Source of the DNA: an uncultured Lachnospiraceae bacterium
GTDB taxonomy: Bacteria > Bacillota > Clostridia > Lachnospirales > Lachnospiraceae
Direction: 5' to 3'
Assembly (NCBI GenBank): GCA_910578475.1
Contig: CAJTRK010000026.1
Coordinates: 1-46,637, forward strand
Length of the DNA: 46,637 nucleotides
Under the pieces are notes generated by a model, which had not been told where the DNA came from, made no database searches, and was given only the letters and a program-made list of their open reading frames with translations. A program made the position numbers and the translations under genes. Positions within the stretch are counted from its first letter, which is position 1; every line of letters starts with the position of its first letter. Below are positions 23,592 through 32,798 of this stretch, in pieces.

Positions 23592-24818
23592 ATGAAAATT
23601 TATGAAGAATTACAGGCGAGAGGGCTTCTTGCGCAGTTGACGGACGCGGAGGAAATCCGGGAATTGATAAATGAAGGAAAAGCAACTTTTTATATCGGCT
23701 TCGACCCGACGGCCGACAGTCTTCATGTAGGACATTTTATGGCGTTATGTCTGATGAAAAGGCTTCAGGAAGCGGGCAATAAACCGATTGCCCTGATTGG
23801 CGGCGGTACAGGAATGATTGGGGACCCTTCCGGCAGAAGTGATTTGCGTACGATGATGACCAGAGAAACCATTGAGCATAACTGTGAATGTTTTAAAAAG
23901 CAGATGAGCCGTTTTATTGACTTTTCCGAGGGAAAGGCATTGATGGTGAACAATGCCGACTGGCTTACGGATTTGAATTATATCGAGTTTATCCGTGACA
24001 TCGGCGTGCATTTCAGTGTGAACAGAATGCTGACGGCCGAGTGTTATAAGCAGAGAATGGAGAAAGGTCTGAGCTTTCTGGAATTTAACTATATGATTAT
24101 GCAGAGCTACGATTTTCTGGAATTGTACAAACGTTACGGCTGTAATATGCAGTTTGGCGGTGACGACCAGTGGAGTAATATGCTTGGCGGCACGGAATTG
24201 ATTCGCCGGAAACTCGGCAAAGACGCATATGCGATGACAATTACGCTGCTGCTCAATTCCGAAGGAAAGAAGATGGGAAAGACTCAAAAAGGCGCTGTAT
24301 GGCTTGACCCGAACAAGACCTCTCCTTTTGAGTTTTATCAATATTGGCGTAACGTGGCGGACGCGGATGTCCTGAAATGTTTAAGAATGCTGACATTCCT
24401 GCCGCTGGAGCAGATTGATGAAATGGATAAATGGGAAGGCAGTCAGTTAAATCAGGCCAAAGAGATTCTCGCTTATGAGCTGACGAATCTGGTGCATGGG
24501 GAAGCGGAAGCGGAAAAAGCGAAGGAAGCGGCGAAGGCGCTTTTTGCAGGAGGCGGAAACTCCGAGAATATCCCGACAGTTGTTCTGGAGGATGAGCAGT
24601 TTACGAACGGAAGCATTGATATTCTCGCGATTTTAGTGGCGGCCGGTATGGCGGCTTCCCGCTCGGAAGCGCGGCGTGCCGTAGAACAGGGCGGTGTGAC
24701 CGTCAAAGGCGAGAAGGTAACCGATGTAAAAACGGCCTTTGGCAAAGATGAGATTGCAGCGGAAGAATTTATGGTAAAAAAAGGGAAAAAGAGTTTCAAG
24801 AAAATTGAGGTAAAATAA
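23592..24818 (+). CDS. tyrS: Tyrosyl-tRNA synthetase
   Basis: This 408-residue class I synthetase charges tRNA-Tyr. The HIGH motif is HVGH (residues 45-48), the KMSKS loop is K227MGKT, and the blocks FGGDDQWSN and ALIGGGTGMIGDPSGR are typical of TyrRS. The C-terminal 60 residues form an S4-like RNA-binding domain. AAAGGAG (23577-23583) lies 8 bases before the ATG. A T-box upstream links expression to tRNA-Tyr charging. Confidence 0.97.
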   Translation: MKIYEELQARGLLAQLTDAEEIRELINEGKATFYIGFDPTADSLHVGHFMALCLMKRLQEAGNKPIALIGGGTGMIGDPSGRSDLRTMMTRETIEHNCECFKKQMSRFIDFSEGKALMVNNADWLTDLNYIEFIRDIGVHFSVNRMLTAECYKQRMEKGLSFLEFNYMIMQSYDFLELYKRYGCNMQFGGDDQWSNMLGGTELIRRKLGKDAYAMTITLLLNSEGKKMGKTQKGAVWLDPNKTSPFEFYQYWRNVADADVLKCLRMLTFLPLEQIDEMDKWEGSQLNQAKEILAYELTNLVHGEAEAEKAKEAAKALFAGGGNSENIPTVVLEDEQFTNGSIDILAILVAAGMAASRSEARRAVEQGGVTVKGEKVTDVKTAFGKDEIAAEEFMVKKGKKSFKKIEVK

Positions 24819-24876
24819 GACAGGGCCGGATAACGGGTAAATCCGAACGGCGGTCAGTGGAGAGGAGAAGTAAACG

Positions 24877-25854
24877 ATGGGCAGAAAAGAAAGAACATTG
24901 ATGTCATATACTCCGGAAATCAAAGTCGTGGATTGTACGCTTCGGGACGGCGGTCTGGTAAATAATTTCTTTTTTCCGGATGAGTTTGTCAGTGAACTGT
25001 ATGAGGCGAATATAAAATCCGGCGTGGATTATATGGAATTTGGCTATAAGGCGTCTAAGGAACTGTTCGATGTAAAGAAATTCGGTAAATGGAAATTCTG
25101 TGATGATAAGGATATCCGGGCTGTTGTTGGGGACAACAAAACAGATATGAAGATTTCCGTAATGGCGGATGTGGGGCGCTGTGATTTTAAGAAGGACATT
25201 GTCAGTAAGAAAGACAGCCCAATCGATTTAATCCGGGTCGCGACTTATATCAATACGATTCCGGCTGCTGTTGAGATGATAGAAGACTGTACGAAAAAGG
25301 GATATGAAACGACAGTCAACATTATGGCGATTTCCAAATCCAATGAACTGGATATCGATGCGGCGCTGGAACTGCTCTGTCAGAGCAGCGTAGGTTGTAT
25401 TTATCTGGTTGACAGTTATGGTTCCCTTTATCCGGAACAGGTGAGCCGGCTTTCGGATAAATATCTGGAACTTGCGGATAAATATGGGAAGAAAGTGGGA
25501 ATCCATGCACATAATAACCAGCAGCTTGCATTTGCCAATACGATAGAAGCGCTCCGGCGGGGCGTCAGCTATCTGGACGCTACGGTCAGCAGTCTCGGAA
25601 GGGGCTGCGGCAACTGTCCGAGCGAATTGTTATTGGGATTTCTGAAAAACCCGAAATACAGAATCAATCCGCTTTTAAGATTTATCGAAAAGCACATTGT
25701 GCCGATGAAAGAGTCCGGTATAGTATGGGGGTATGATGTGCCTTATCTGCTGACAGGCATTTTGAATCAGCATCCGAAAACCGCGATTCAGTTTACGAAA
25801 GAAGGCAGGAAGGACTATAATGATTTTTATCTGGAATTGTTAGACAATTTTTAA
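24877..25854 (+). CDS. DRE-TIM metallolyase / HMGL-like aldolase
   Basis: This 325-residue protein has the DRE-TIM barrel signature DCTLRDGG (residues 19-26), where Arg and the metal-binding Asp sit, and HAHNN later, the second metal site. The family includes 4-hydroxy-2-oxovalerate aldolase, HMG-CoA lyase and isopropylmalate synthase. The rest does not match a specific member well enough to name a substrate. GGAGAGGAG precedes the start; a later ATG (24901) is possible. It follows tyrS after 58 bases and may be co-transcribed. Confidence 0.8.
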   Translation: MGRKERTLMSYTPEIKVVDCTLRDGGLVNNFFFPDEFVSELYEANIKSGVDYMEFGYKASKELFDVKKFGKWKFCDDKDIRAVVGDNKTDMKISVMADVGRCDFKKDIVSKKDSPIDLIRVATYINTIPAAVEMIEDCTKKGYETTVNIMAISKSNELDIDAALELLCQSSVGCIYLVDSYGSLYPEQVSRLSDKYLELADKYGKKVGIHAHNNQQLAFANTIEALRRGVSYLDATVSSLGRGCGNCPSELLLGFLKNPKYRINPLLRFIEKHIVPMKESGIVWGYDVPYLLTGILNQHPKTAIQFTKEGRKDYNDFYLELLDNF

Positions 25855-25873
25855 AAGCCACGATGAATCGAAT

Positions 25874-25930
25874 CAGCCCGGAGCAGCGGAACGCTTTTGT
25901 ATCAGGCGTCTGCTAATCCGGGCTGTTTTA
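25874..25930. terminator. Bidirectional terminator
   Basis: CAGCCCGGA (25874-25882) pairs with TCCGGGCTG (25917-25925), closing a large loop that has inner pairing AGCAG/CTGCT, followed by TTTTA. It separates the aldolase-like gene from the convergent aroC. Confidence 0.75.
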
Positions 25931-25937
25931 GCGTAAG

Positions 25938-27038
25938 TTATTTGTGGTAGATTTTCTGCAGATTTTCCACTTTGGCGCTCATATTGACCAACAGGGCGTC
26001 CAGGAGCGTGACGGCGGCCATGGACTCCACAACAACGACTGCTCTGGGGACGATAACCGGGTCGTGGCGTCCCTTGATGGCGATTTCAATATCTTCGCCC
26101 TGTCTGTTGACGGTCTGCTGTCTGCTGAAAATAGAGGGTGTCGGTTTGACATGTGCGCGGAGCAAAATGGTGGAACCGTCGCTGATGCCGCCAAGAATGC
26201 CGCCCGCATGGTTTGTGGACTTTATAACTTCCTTATCCTGCATACGAAAGGCATCGTTGTTTTCCGAGCCTTTGTGCTGCGCGGCTGATATGCCGTCACC
26301 TATTTCAACGGCTTTTACGGCGCCGACGGACATGATGGCTTTGGAGAGTTCTGCGTCCAGTTTATCAAAAACGGGTTCGCCGATACCGGCAGGACAGCCG
26401 TCTATACGACATTCAATGACACCGCCGGCAGAATCATGCGCCTTCATACATTCGTCAAGATAAGCTTCCGCTTTTTCGGAAGCAAGACGGTCGGGCATAC
26501 AGGTGGGTGTTTCGAGAATTGCCTGTATGTCGAATCGGGAATCGTTTATTGTTACAGGGCCGATGGAACGGGTATAGGCCGTCAGGCGGATACCGAGCAT
26601 GAGTAGTAATTTAGAGGCAATTGCACCGGCAGCCACGCGTCCAATCGTTTCTCTGCCGGAGGAACGGCCGCCGCCGCGGTAATCCCGGAATCCATATTTT
26701 TTATCAAACGTATAGTCGGCATGTCCGGGGCGGTAATAGTTTGCAATCTCGCCGTAATCGGAAGAACGCTGCGATGTATTGCGCACGAGAAGAGAAATGG
26801 GCGTTCCGGTCGTTTTTCCTTCGAAGACACCGGATAAAATTTCGACTTTGTCATCCTCTTTCCGAGGCGTGGAAATTTTATTCCGGCCCGGTTTGCGTCT
26901 GTCTAAAAAAAGCTGTATGTCGTCGGCCGACAGGGGCAGTCCGGCGGGACAGCCATCGACGACAACGCCGAGAGCCGCTCCGTGGGATTCGCCCCATGTT
27001 GTAATTTGGAACAGTTTACCATAAGATGAACCAGCCAT
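25938..27038 (-). CDS. aroC: Chorismate synthase
   Basis: This 366-residue FMN-dependent enzyme makes chorismate, the last shared step of aromatic amino acid synthesis. The family signatures are GESHGAALGVVVDGCPAGL, YRPGHADYTFDKKYGFRDYRGGGRSSGRET, and RAVVVVESMAAVTLLD. The start at 27038 (MAGSSYGKLFQITTWG) follows GGAGG; an upstream in-frame ATG would add 36 residues the family lacks. No other aro gene is near. Confidence 0.97.
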   Translation of the reverse strand: MAGSSYGKLFQITTWGESHGAALGVVVDGCPAGLPLSADDIQLFLDRRKPGRNKISTPRKEDDKVEILSGVFEGKTTGTPISLLVRNTSQRSSDYGEIANYYRPGHADYTFDKKYGFRDYRGGGRSSGRETIGRVAAGAIASKLLLMLGIRLTAYTRSIGPVTINDSRFDIQAILETPTCMPDRLASEKAEAYLDECMKAHDSAGGVIECRIDGCPAGIGEPVFDKLDAELSKAIMSVGAVKAVEIGDGISAAQHKGSENNDAFRMQDKEVIKSTNHAGGILGGISDGSTILLRAHVKPTPSIFSRQQTVNRQGEDIEIAIKGRHDPVIVPRAVVVVESMAAVTLLDALLVNMSAKVENLQKIYHK

Positions 27039-27089
27039 AAAGAATCCTCCATCCTTACCTATGTAAAATTTTAAATTTTTTTTCAGCCT

Positions 27090-27118
27090 AGTATACCATA
27101 TATTGATGAAAAAATAAA
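27090..27118 (-). promoter_or_regulatory. Probable extended -10 promoter of aroC
   Basis: On the minus strand, TGGTATACT gives an extended -10 (TGn plus TATACT at 27090-27095), with a weak -35 (TTTATT, 27113-27118) 17 bases upstream. It lies about 52 bases before the aroC start. Confidence 0.5.
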
Positions 27119-27185
27119 GGATATACAAATTATACAATTTTTGCATAAAAAGGAAGAAAATTTTTTCGATTTACATAATAAAAAT

Positions 27186-27215
27186 GGTGTACAAATCAAA
27201 ATTATGTGTTATTAT
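27186..27215 (+). promoter_or_regulatory. Possible promoter of the VanY-like gene
   Basis: TGTTATTAT (TGn plus TATTAT, 27207-27215) is an extended -10 about 45 bases before the start at 27260. The -35 region is poor. Confidence 0.35.
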
Positions 27216-27259
27216 ACAAAATAGAGATGACTGACTTTACATAATAGAATGGGTGCAAC

Positions 27260-28324
27260 ATGAAAAGAACTTTTCGGGAAAAGGTTATTTCCAGATGTCT
27301 GAACAGGGCAAGGAAAAATAAACTGATGAAGTATCCCTGTCTGATTGAAATGACGGTGATATTAAGTTTTTATTATTTATGGAGGCATATTGCGTCAAAC
27401 GGCAGGCGGTATGTCGGCATTGCGTTTGCCTTTATGTTCTTTATGTCAAGCTGCAGCTTTTCGTTTGCAGTCTTTACAAGGCAGACGAGTTTTATCAATA
27501 CACAGGAGCCGTATAGCGCGATTATTGAAAATTCCGATATAGAGCTTGCCATAGAAAAAGAAGCGACGCCGAGCGCGGATATGCTTCTCGCGTCAAAAAA
27601 CGTGATAAACGAGTATGACGATATGGAAGCGATTGAGAATGCGGATTTCTATACGCTGGATGATATTCTGGAAGAAACGGATTATGAGGCGACGGAAGAA
27701 GAGGCTCCCGTTGTGGAAGAAATTGCCGTAAAGACGGTATATGAAATGAAATTTGACAGCAGCGACTGGAAATTGATTCTTGTCAATAAGCAGCATCCGA
27801 TACCGGACGATTATAGCTTTAATCTCGGTATTATCAAGGGGAATATGCAATGCGACGAGCGGATTATTGCCGATTTGCTGGCTATGATGCAGGCGGCCAA
27901 AGATGACGGCATTAATCTGGAAGTCTGCTCTCCGTACAGAACCGATGGCAGACAGGAGTGGCTTTTTGATAAGAAAATCAAGAATTATATGGGACAGGGG
28001 TATTCCTACATGGAGGCTTATAAGACAGCTTCCCAAATCGTAACGATACCCGGCTCCAGCGAACATCAGATAGGGATTGCTTTTGACATTTATTCGGACA
28101 CCTATAAGCGGCTCGACGAGGCGTTTGAAGATACGGAAGCGGGCAAGTGGCTTGCCGCGCACAGTTATGAATACGGATTTGTGTTGCGATATCCGGAAGG
28201 AAAAGAATATATTACAAGTATAGAATATGAACCCTGGCATTTCCGGTATGTGGGAAGAGACGCGGCGGCGGTTATGCACCGGGAAGACTTGTGTCTGGAA
28301 GAATTTTGGGATAAATACTTATAG
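27260..28324 (+). CDS. VanY-like M15 D,D-carboxypeptidase
   Basis: This 354-residue membrane-anchored peptidase trims the terminal D-Ala of peptidoglycan stems. The N-terminus is hydrophobic in two stretches (about 28-41 and 51-72). An acidic linker follows (100-157, with ETDYEATEEEAPVVEE), then the catalytic domain. Zinc and catalytic residues are visible: SSEH269QIGIAFD276 and E324PWH327. It ends 17 bases before tgt, so the two may share a transcript. The ribosome site is weak (GGGTG). Confidence 0.9.
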   Translation: MKRTFREKVISRCLNRARKNKLMKYPCLIEMTVILSFYYLWRHIASNGRRYVGIAFAFMFFMSSCSFSFAVFTRQTSFINTQEPYSAIIENSDIELAIEKEATPSADMLLASKNVINEYDDMEAIENADFYTLDDILEETDYEATEEEAPVVEEIAVKTVYEMKFDSSDWKLILVNKQHPIPDDYSFNLGIIKGNMQCDERIIADLLAMMQAAKDDGINLEVCSPYRTDGRQEWLFDKKIKNYMGQGYSYMEAYKTASQIVTIPGSSEHQIGIAFDIYSDTYKRLDEAFEDTEAGKWLAAHSYEYGFVLRYPEGKEYITSIEYEPWHFRYVGRDAAAVMHREDLCLEEFWDKYL

Positions 28325-28341
28325 GAGCATGGAAAAAATTT

Positions 28342-29463
28342 ATGTATAAAATATTAAAACGGGAAGGAAGAGCGAAACGGGCAGAGTTTACGACTGTGCA
28401 CGGTGTGATACAGACACCGGTTTTTATGAATGTCGGAACCGTGGCCGCGATTAAAGGCGCTGTCTCAACGGAAGACCTGGAGCAACTGGGTACGCAGGTG
28501 GAATTGTCCAATACTTATCATCTGCATGTGAGACCGGGCGATGAGGTAATTAAGCAGCTTGGAGGTTTACATAAGTTTATGCTGTGGGACCGGCCGATTT
28601 TGACGGATTCGGGCGGTTTTCAGGTTTTTTCGCTGGCAAGTCTTCGTAAAATTAAGGAAGAGGGAGTTTACTTCCATTCTCATATAGACGGAAGAAAAAT
28701 TTTCATGGGGCCGGAGGAAAGTATGCGGATACAATCCAATCTTGGCTCGACAATCGCGATGGCTTTTGACGAATGTCCTTCCAGCGTGGCGGACAGAAGC
28801 TATGTACAGGCTTCCGTAGACCGTACTGCAAGATGGCTGGAACGGTGTAAAAAGGAAATGTCAAGGCTGAACGGGCTGGAGGATACCATCAATCCGCATC
28901 AGTTGTTATTTGGAATCAATCAGGGCGCTGTTTTTGACGATATCAGGATAGAACACGCAAAGAGGATTTCCGAGCTTGAACTGGATGGTTATGCGGTCGG
29001 CGGTCTGGCCGTTGGGGAGACTCATGAACAGATGTATCATGTTTTGGAAGAAACCGTGCCGTATCTGCCTGTCGAGAAACCTGTTTATCTGATGGGTGTC
29101 GGCACACCGGCGAATATACTGGAAGCGGTGGAACGAGGCGTGGACTTTTTTGACTGCGTTTATCCTACCAGAAACGGAAGGCATGGGCATCTTTATACGA
29201 ATCATGGCAAAATTAATTTATTCAATGCGCAGTATGAACTGGATGAACGGCCGATAGAGGAAGGATGTAACTGTCCGGTTTGTAAAAAAGGATATTCGAG
29301 AGCTTATATCAGGCATCTTTTAAAGGCAAAAGAAATGTTGGGCATGCGTTTCTGTGTGCTGCATAATCTCTATTTCTATAATACGATGATGACGGAAATC
29401 AGGGCGGCGTTGGATGCCGGGGAATTCGCGGCTTATAAGAAAAAGAAACTGGAAGGATTATAA
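28342..29463 (+). CDS. tgt: tRNA-guanine transglycosylase
   Basis: This 373-residue enzyme exchanges guanine at position 34 of GUN-anticodon tRNAs for a 7-deazaguanine, the base-exchange step of queuosine formation. It has TDSGGFQVFSL (catalytic Asp), FDCVYPTRNGRHG (nucleophile Asp), and the zinc site CNCPVC with a later His. It follows the VanY-like gene closely and is followed by yajC, a widespread bacterial order. Confidence 0.97.
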   Translation: MYKILKREGRAKRAEFTTVHGVIQTPVFMNVGTVAAIKGAVSTEDLEQLGTQVELSNTYHLHVRPGDEVIKQLGGLHKFMLWDRPILTDSGGFQVFSLASLRKIKEEGVYFHSHIDGRKIFMGPEESMRIQSNLGSTIAMAFDECPSSVADRSYVQASVDRTARWLERCKKEMSRLNGLEDTINPHQLLFGINQGAVFDDIRIEHAKRISELELDGYAVGGLAVGETHEQMYHVLEETVPYLPVEKPVYLMGVGTPANILEAVERGVDFFDCVYPTRNGRHGHLYTNHGKINLFNAQYELDERPIEEGCNCPVCKKGYSRAYIRHLLKAKEMLGMRFCVLHNLYFYNTMMTEIRAALDAGEFAAYKKKKLEGL

Positions 29464-29468
29464 AAGAC

Positions 29469-29497
29469 TTGTTTTCTTATCCGGTTTTGTGTATAGT
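29469..29497 (+). promoter_or_regulatory. Promoter of yajC
   Basis: TTGTTT (29469-29474), a 17-base spacer and TATAGT (29492-29497) lie about 60 bases before yajC, just after the tgt stop. Confidence 0.6.
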
Positions 29498-29560
29498 AAT
29501 AAGAAGTGAAGTTTTCCGAGGGGGAAATTATCGTTAGACGAAAGGAGTAACAATCTCATT

Positions 29561-29875
29561 ATGGGTATTTTGTTAACAGAGGATGCAGCAGCGGCGGCGG
29601 GAAGCAGCGTTATCATGGTCGGCTATATTGTAGTACTGGTTGTGGTATTCTATTTTATTATGGTTCGCCCGCAGAAGAAAGAACAGAAAAGGATGGCAGC
29701 CATGCTTTCGGAGCTTTCGGTCGGAGATGCGGTTTTGACAAACAGCGGTTTTTATGGAACGATTATCGATATTACGGATGATACTGTTATCATAGAATTC
29801 GGAAATAACAAGAACTGCCGTATTCCGATGCAGAAATCGGCGATTGCACAGGTAGAAAAACCGGATGCTGAATAA
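29561..29875 (+). CDS. yajC: Preprotein translocase subunit YajC
   Basis: This 104-residue protein has one N-terminal membrane helix (about 17-38) and the YajC signature FYFIMVRPQKKEQKRM, then LSVGDAVLTNSGFYGTI. YajC assists the SecDF part of the Sec translocon. AAAGGAGT lies about 12 bases upstream. secD/secF do not follow; a strong terminator does. Confidence 0.95.
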   Translation: MGILLTEDAAAAAGSSVIMVGYIVVLVVVFYFIMVRPQKKEQKRMAAMLSELSVGDAVLTNSGFYGTIIDITDDTVIIEFGNNKNCRIPMQKSAIAQVEKPDAE

Positions 29876-29889
29876 GATGGAGTCAGAAT

Positions 29890-29915
29890 AAGATGCATTT
29901 CGGTGCATCTTTTTT
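29890..29915 (+). terminator. Terminator of yajC
   Basis: AAGATGCA (29890-29897) and TGCATCTT (29904-29911) form a perfect 8-base stem around TTTCGG, with a T-run to 29915. Confidence 0.9.
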
Positions 29916-29916
29916 C

Positions 29917-29984
29917 GCATAATGGAATTGCGCCGCAGCGTAATGGAATGACAGAGCGCAGGCTGCAGAGTCTGCGTTTTTTTC
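29917..29984 (+). repeat. Hairpin repeat element, copy E (degenerate)
   Basis: It opens CATAATGGAATTGC, a worn form of the TATAGGAAATTGC box. It ends GCGCAGGCT-GCAG-AGTCTGCGT (29956-29977, two G-T pairs) with seven Ts. The last hairpin resembles that of copy B (ACGCAGGCT...AGCCTGCGT). The middle hairpin is missing. It sits between the yajC terminator and leuB. Confidence 0.5.
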
Positions 29985-30036
29985 GTAATGATACAGACGT
30001 TTGTTTGCAGAATGAGAAAGGAGCAGGGGAAGAAAG

Positions 30037-31122
30037 ATGGAATTGAAGATTACTTGTATTCCGGGGGACGGAATCGGACCCGAAATTGTGGCGGAAGCCA
30101 AAAAAGTGCTGGACGCCATAGCCGTAAAATACGGTCATAAGATGAACTATACGGATATTTTAATGGGCGGTGCATCGATTGATGCGTGCGGTGTGCCGTT
30201 GACGGATGAAGCGATTCAGACGGCGAAGAGCGCGGATGCGGTGCTGATGGGTTCTATCGGCGGAGATACGACAACATCTCCCTGGTATAAACTGCCGCCG
30301 CATTTGAGACCGGAGGCCGGACTGCTTGCGATTCGAAAGGCGCTTAATCTGTTTGCCAATTTGAGGCCGGCGGTGCTTTATGAAGAGCTGGCGGGAGCGT
30401 GTCCTTTGAAGGAGGAAATCTCCGCCGCCGGATTTGATATGCTGATTATGCGGGAACTCACCGGCGGGCTTTATTTCGGAGAGCGGAAGACGGTGGAAGA
30501 AAATGGCGTCTTGAAAGCAATCGATACTTTGACGTATGATGAAAATGAGATTCGCAGAATTGCCGTTAAAGGCTTCGAAATTGCCATGAAGAGAAAGAAG
30601 AAGGTAACGAGCGTGGATAAGGCGAATGTGCTGGATTCTTCCAGGTTGTGGCGTAAAGTGGTGGAAGAGGTGGCAAAAGACTACCCGGAAGTCACATTAG
30701 AACATATGCTTGTGGATAACTGCGCTATGCAGCTTGTAAAAGACCCGGCACAGTTTGACGTTATTCTGACCGAGAATATGTTCGGAGATATTTTATCCGA
30801 CGAGGCGAGTATGGTGACAGGCTCCATCGGTATGCTAGCTTCCGCATCCCTGAATGATACCAAATTCGGATTATATGAACCGAGTCATGGTTCAGCGCCC
30901 GATATTGCGGGCAGGGATATTGCAAATCCGATTGCGACAATTCTTTCCGCATCCATGATGCTCCGGTACAGCTTCGACCTGGATAAGGAAGCGGATGCAA
31001 TCGACGAAGCGGTGAAGCAGGTATTAAAAGAAGGGTACAGAACGGCGGACATTATGTCCGAAGGCTGTACAAAAGTCGGATGCAGACAGATGGGGGATTT
31101 ACTGGTACAGTACATAGCGTGA
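30037..31122 (+). CDS. leuB: 3-Isopropylmalate dehydrogenase
   Basis: This 361-residue NAD-dependent enzyme oxidises and decarboxylates 3-isopropylmalate in leucine synthesis. It begins ITCIPGDGIGPEIV and has MRELTGGLYFGERKT, VDKANVLDSSRLWR, DNCAMQLVKDPAQFDVILTEN-type metal-site blocks, and EPSHGSAPDIAGRDIANP. AAAGGAG lies upstream. It is separated from ilvD by an unrelated membrane protein gene. No promoter is clear between repeat E and the gene, and no leucine T-box was seen. Confidence 0.97.
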   Translation: MELKITCIPGDGIGPEIVAEAKKVLDAIAVKYGHKMNYTDILMGGASIDACGVPLTDEAIQTAKSADAVLMGSIGGDTTTSPWYKLPPHLRPEAGLLAIRKALNLFANLRPAVLYEELAGACPLKEEISAAGFDMLIMRELTGGLYFGERKTVEENGVLKAIDTLTYDENEIRRIAVKGFEIAMKRKKKVTSVDKANVLDSSRLWRKVVEEVAKDYPEVTLEHMLVDNCAMQLVKDPAQFDVILTENMFGDILSDEASMVTGSIGMLASASLNDTKFGLYEPSHGSAPDIAGRDIANPIATILSASMMLRYSFDLDKEADAIDEAVKQVLKEGYRTADIMSEGCTKVGCRQMGDLLVQYIA

Positions 31123-31172
31123 GGCGTTTCAGGGCTTGTGTCTGCTGTCCGGAGAAGGGCGTTGATAGTTAC

Positions 31173-32753
31173 ATGACAGAACGGTTGCGGGGTCAGTGGA
31201 AGCAAAGAGATATGGAATGGAAGGTTTTTGTCCTTTTTCTGTCCGGAATGGCAGTATATTACGGATACAGACTCTTTGCGCTGACGCCCTGGTATGACGA
31301 ACTATATACTTATTATTATTTTATCAGCAGAGGCCCGGTTTATGCGGCGATTCACTGGCCGCTGCCCAACAATCATGTTGGCTATTCCGTGCTTTCCGGT
31401 ATTTTGAATCTGTTTGGAAATCCGGCGATAGGATTGCGGGGAATATCGTGGATTAGCAGTCTGATAAGCCTTTGTCTCTTGTTTGCGGCAGGCAGAAAGT
31501 GTTTGCCGAAAGGCGCTGCGCTGCTTCCGGTTTTTTTATTCGCGCCGATGGGGCTGGTCAATCAGCTTGCGGTTCAGGGAAGAGGATATGCGCTCGCGTC
31601 CTGCCTGTATCTGACGGCGGTATATGAACTGCTGCATATTGTGAAGGACGAGGATGTCCGGCCGGGAACCTATGTGATAACAGGATGTTCTTTTGTTTGG
31701 GCGCTTTATACGCTGCCGAGCAGCGTTTACTTTGTTCTGCCGCTTTGTCTGATTGGAGGCACATGGCTGTTATTGGAACGGCGTAAGAAAGAATTTTTTT
31801 CCCTTTTGATAACGGCGATTATCTCCGCGGTATGTACGATTGGCCTGTATGCGCTCATCTGGCTTGCAATCGGTTCCAATCTGCTTTCCAAAACGCCGGA
31901 CAGCGGCTGTTACGGGCAGGGACATATTTCCATTATTCTGAACGCTCCTTTTAAGGCGCTTAAAACAGGGATTGATTATATGTTGGATACACCCTATATC
32001 CAGAGCGTTGGAAGGGAAGGTTACTTTGAACGGTTCGGCATATGGATGAAAAACCTTTTTGCCTCGTATTATGCGGAAGGCTCCATCTTGCTGCTGGCTT
32101 TGACAGGAATCGGCGTTGTAATGCTTTTTATATGGCTGATTTACAGAATGGAAAAACAGAAGTCAGAATCGGAACAGGGATTTTTGGAGTGGTATCTGTT
32201 CTTGACATTTTTGCTGACACCGCTGATGCTTGTGATTCAGGCGTCCCTGCCATATTACAGGGTGTTCTCATTTCTGGGTGTTCCGGTGGCATTGCTGCTT
32301 GTCTGGATGTTTGTACAATTTGCGTCACGGTTGAAAAAGCCGTTTTTTCTCTATGCGGCGGAAGGTCTGGCTGGTGTTATGTGCGCGGTCTTACTGCTTT
32401 CTCCGGCCGGAAGGGCTCAGTATGGCGGACGGGAAGCGGCAATTGAAGATGCTTACTCCCATATGGCGCTGCAAAACGGCGAGACGGTCTGTGCGACCGA
32501 CTGTGACCAGGAATATCTTTTAAAATATTTATATGACAGGGAAGACGTTCGGCCGGTAATTGAAGAAGCGGATTATGTGTTGCTTGACAGAGAGCTGTTT
32601 TTGTCAGAAGAAGAAATGAATCTGCGGGATGCAGCGGGGGCGGACGCGTGGAAATATTATGTTTCCCATGACAGTATTCCATGGGATTATGTGGAGGAAA
32701 AAATGGATATCTGTTATGAAAATAGCAGATTTATCCTTTATCGAAAAAAATAA
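31173..32753 (+). CDS. GT-C-like polytopic membrane protein
   Basis: This roughly 526-residue protein has about ten hydrophobic segments. The first outer loop carries WYDELYTYYYF, like the acidic motif of GT-C (PMT/ArnT-type) glycosyltransferases, which use lipid-linked sugars, then the pattern PNNHVGYSVL. The C-terminal 110 residues are soluble. Function and donor are unknown. The start is uncertain: 31173 is 13 bases after GGAGAAGGG, and 31212 is an alternative. It sits between leuB and ilvD without a metabolic reason I can see. Confidence 0.65.
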   Translation: MTERLRGQWKQRDMEWKVFVLFLSGMAVYYGYRLFALTPWYDELYTYYYFISRGPVYAAIHWPLPNNHVGYSVLSGILNLFGNPAIGLRGISWISSLISLCLLFAAGRKCLPKGAALLPVFLFAPMGLVNQLAVQGRGYALASCLYLTAVYELLHIVKDEDVRPGTYVITGCSFVWALYTLPSSVYFVLPLCLIGGTWLLLERRKKEFFSLLITAIISAVCTIGLYALIWLAIGSNLLSKTPDSGCYGQGHISIILNAPFKALKTGIDYMLDTPYIQSVGREGYFERFGIWMKNLFASYYAEGSILLLALTGIGVVMLFIWLIYRMEKQKSESEQGFLEWYLFLTFLLTPLMLVIQASLPYYRVFSFLGVPVALLLVWMFVQFASRLKKPFFLYAAEGLAGVMCAVLLLSPAGRAQYGGREAAIEDAYSHMALQNGETVCATDCDQEYLLKYLYDREDVRPVIEEADYVLLDRELFLSEEEMNLRDAAGADAWKYYVSHDSIPWDYVEEKMDICYENSRFILYRKK

Positions 32754-32798
32754 ATCAGAAAAACGACATAAGGAAAACAGAACGGAGGAACGAATCGA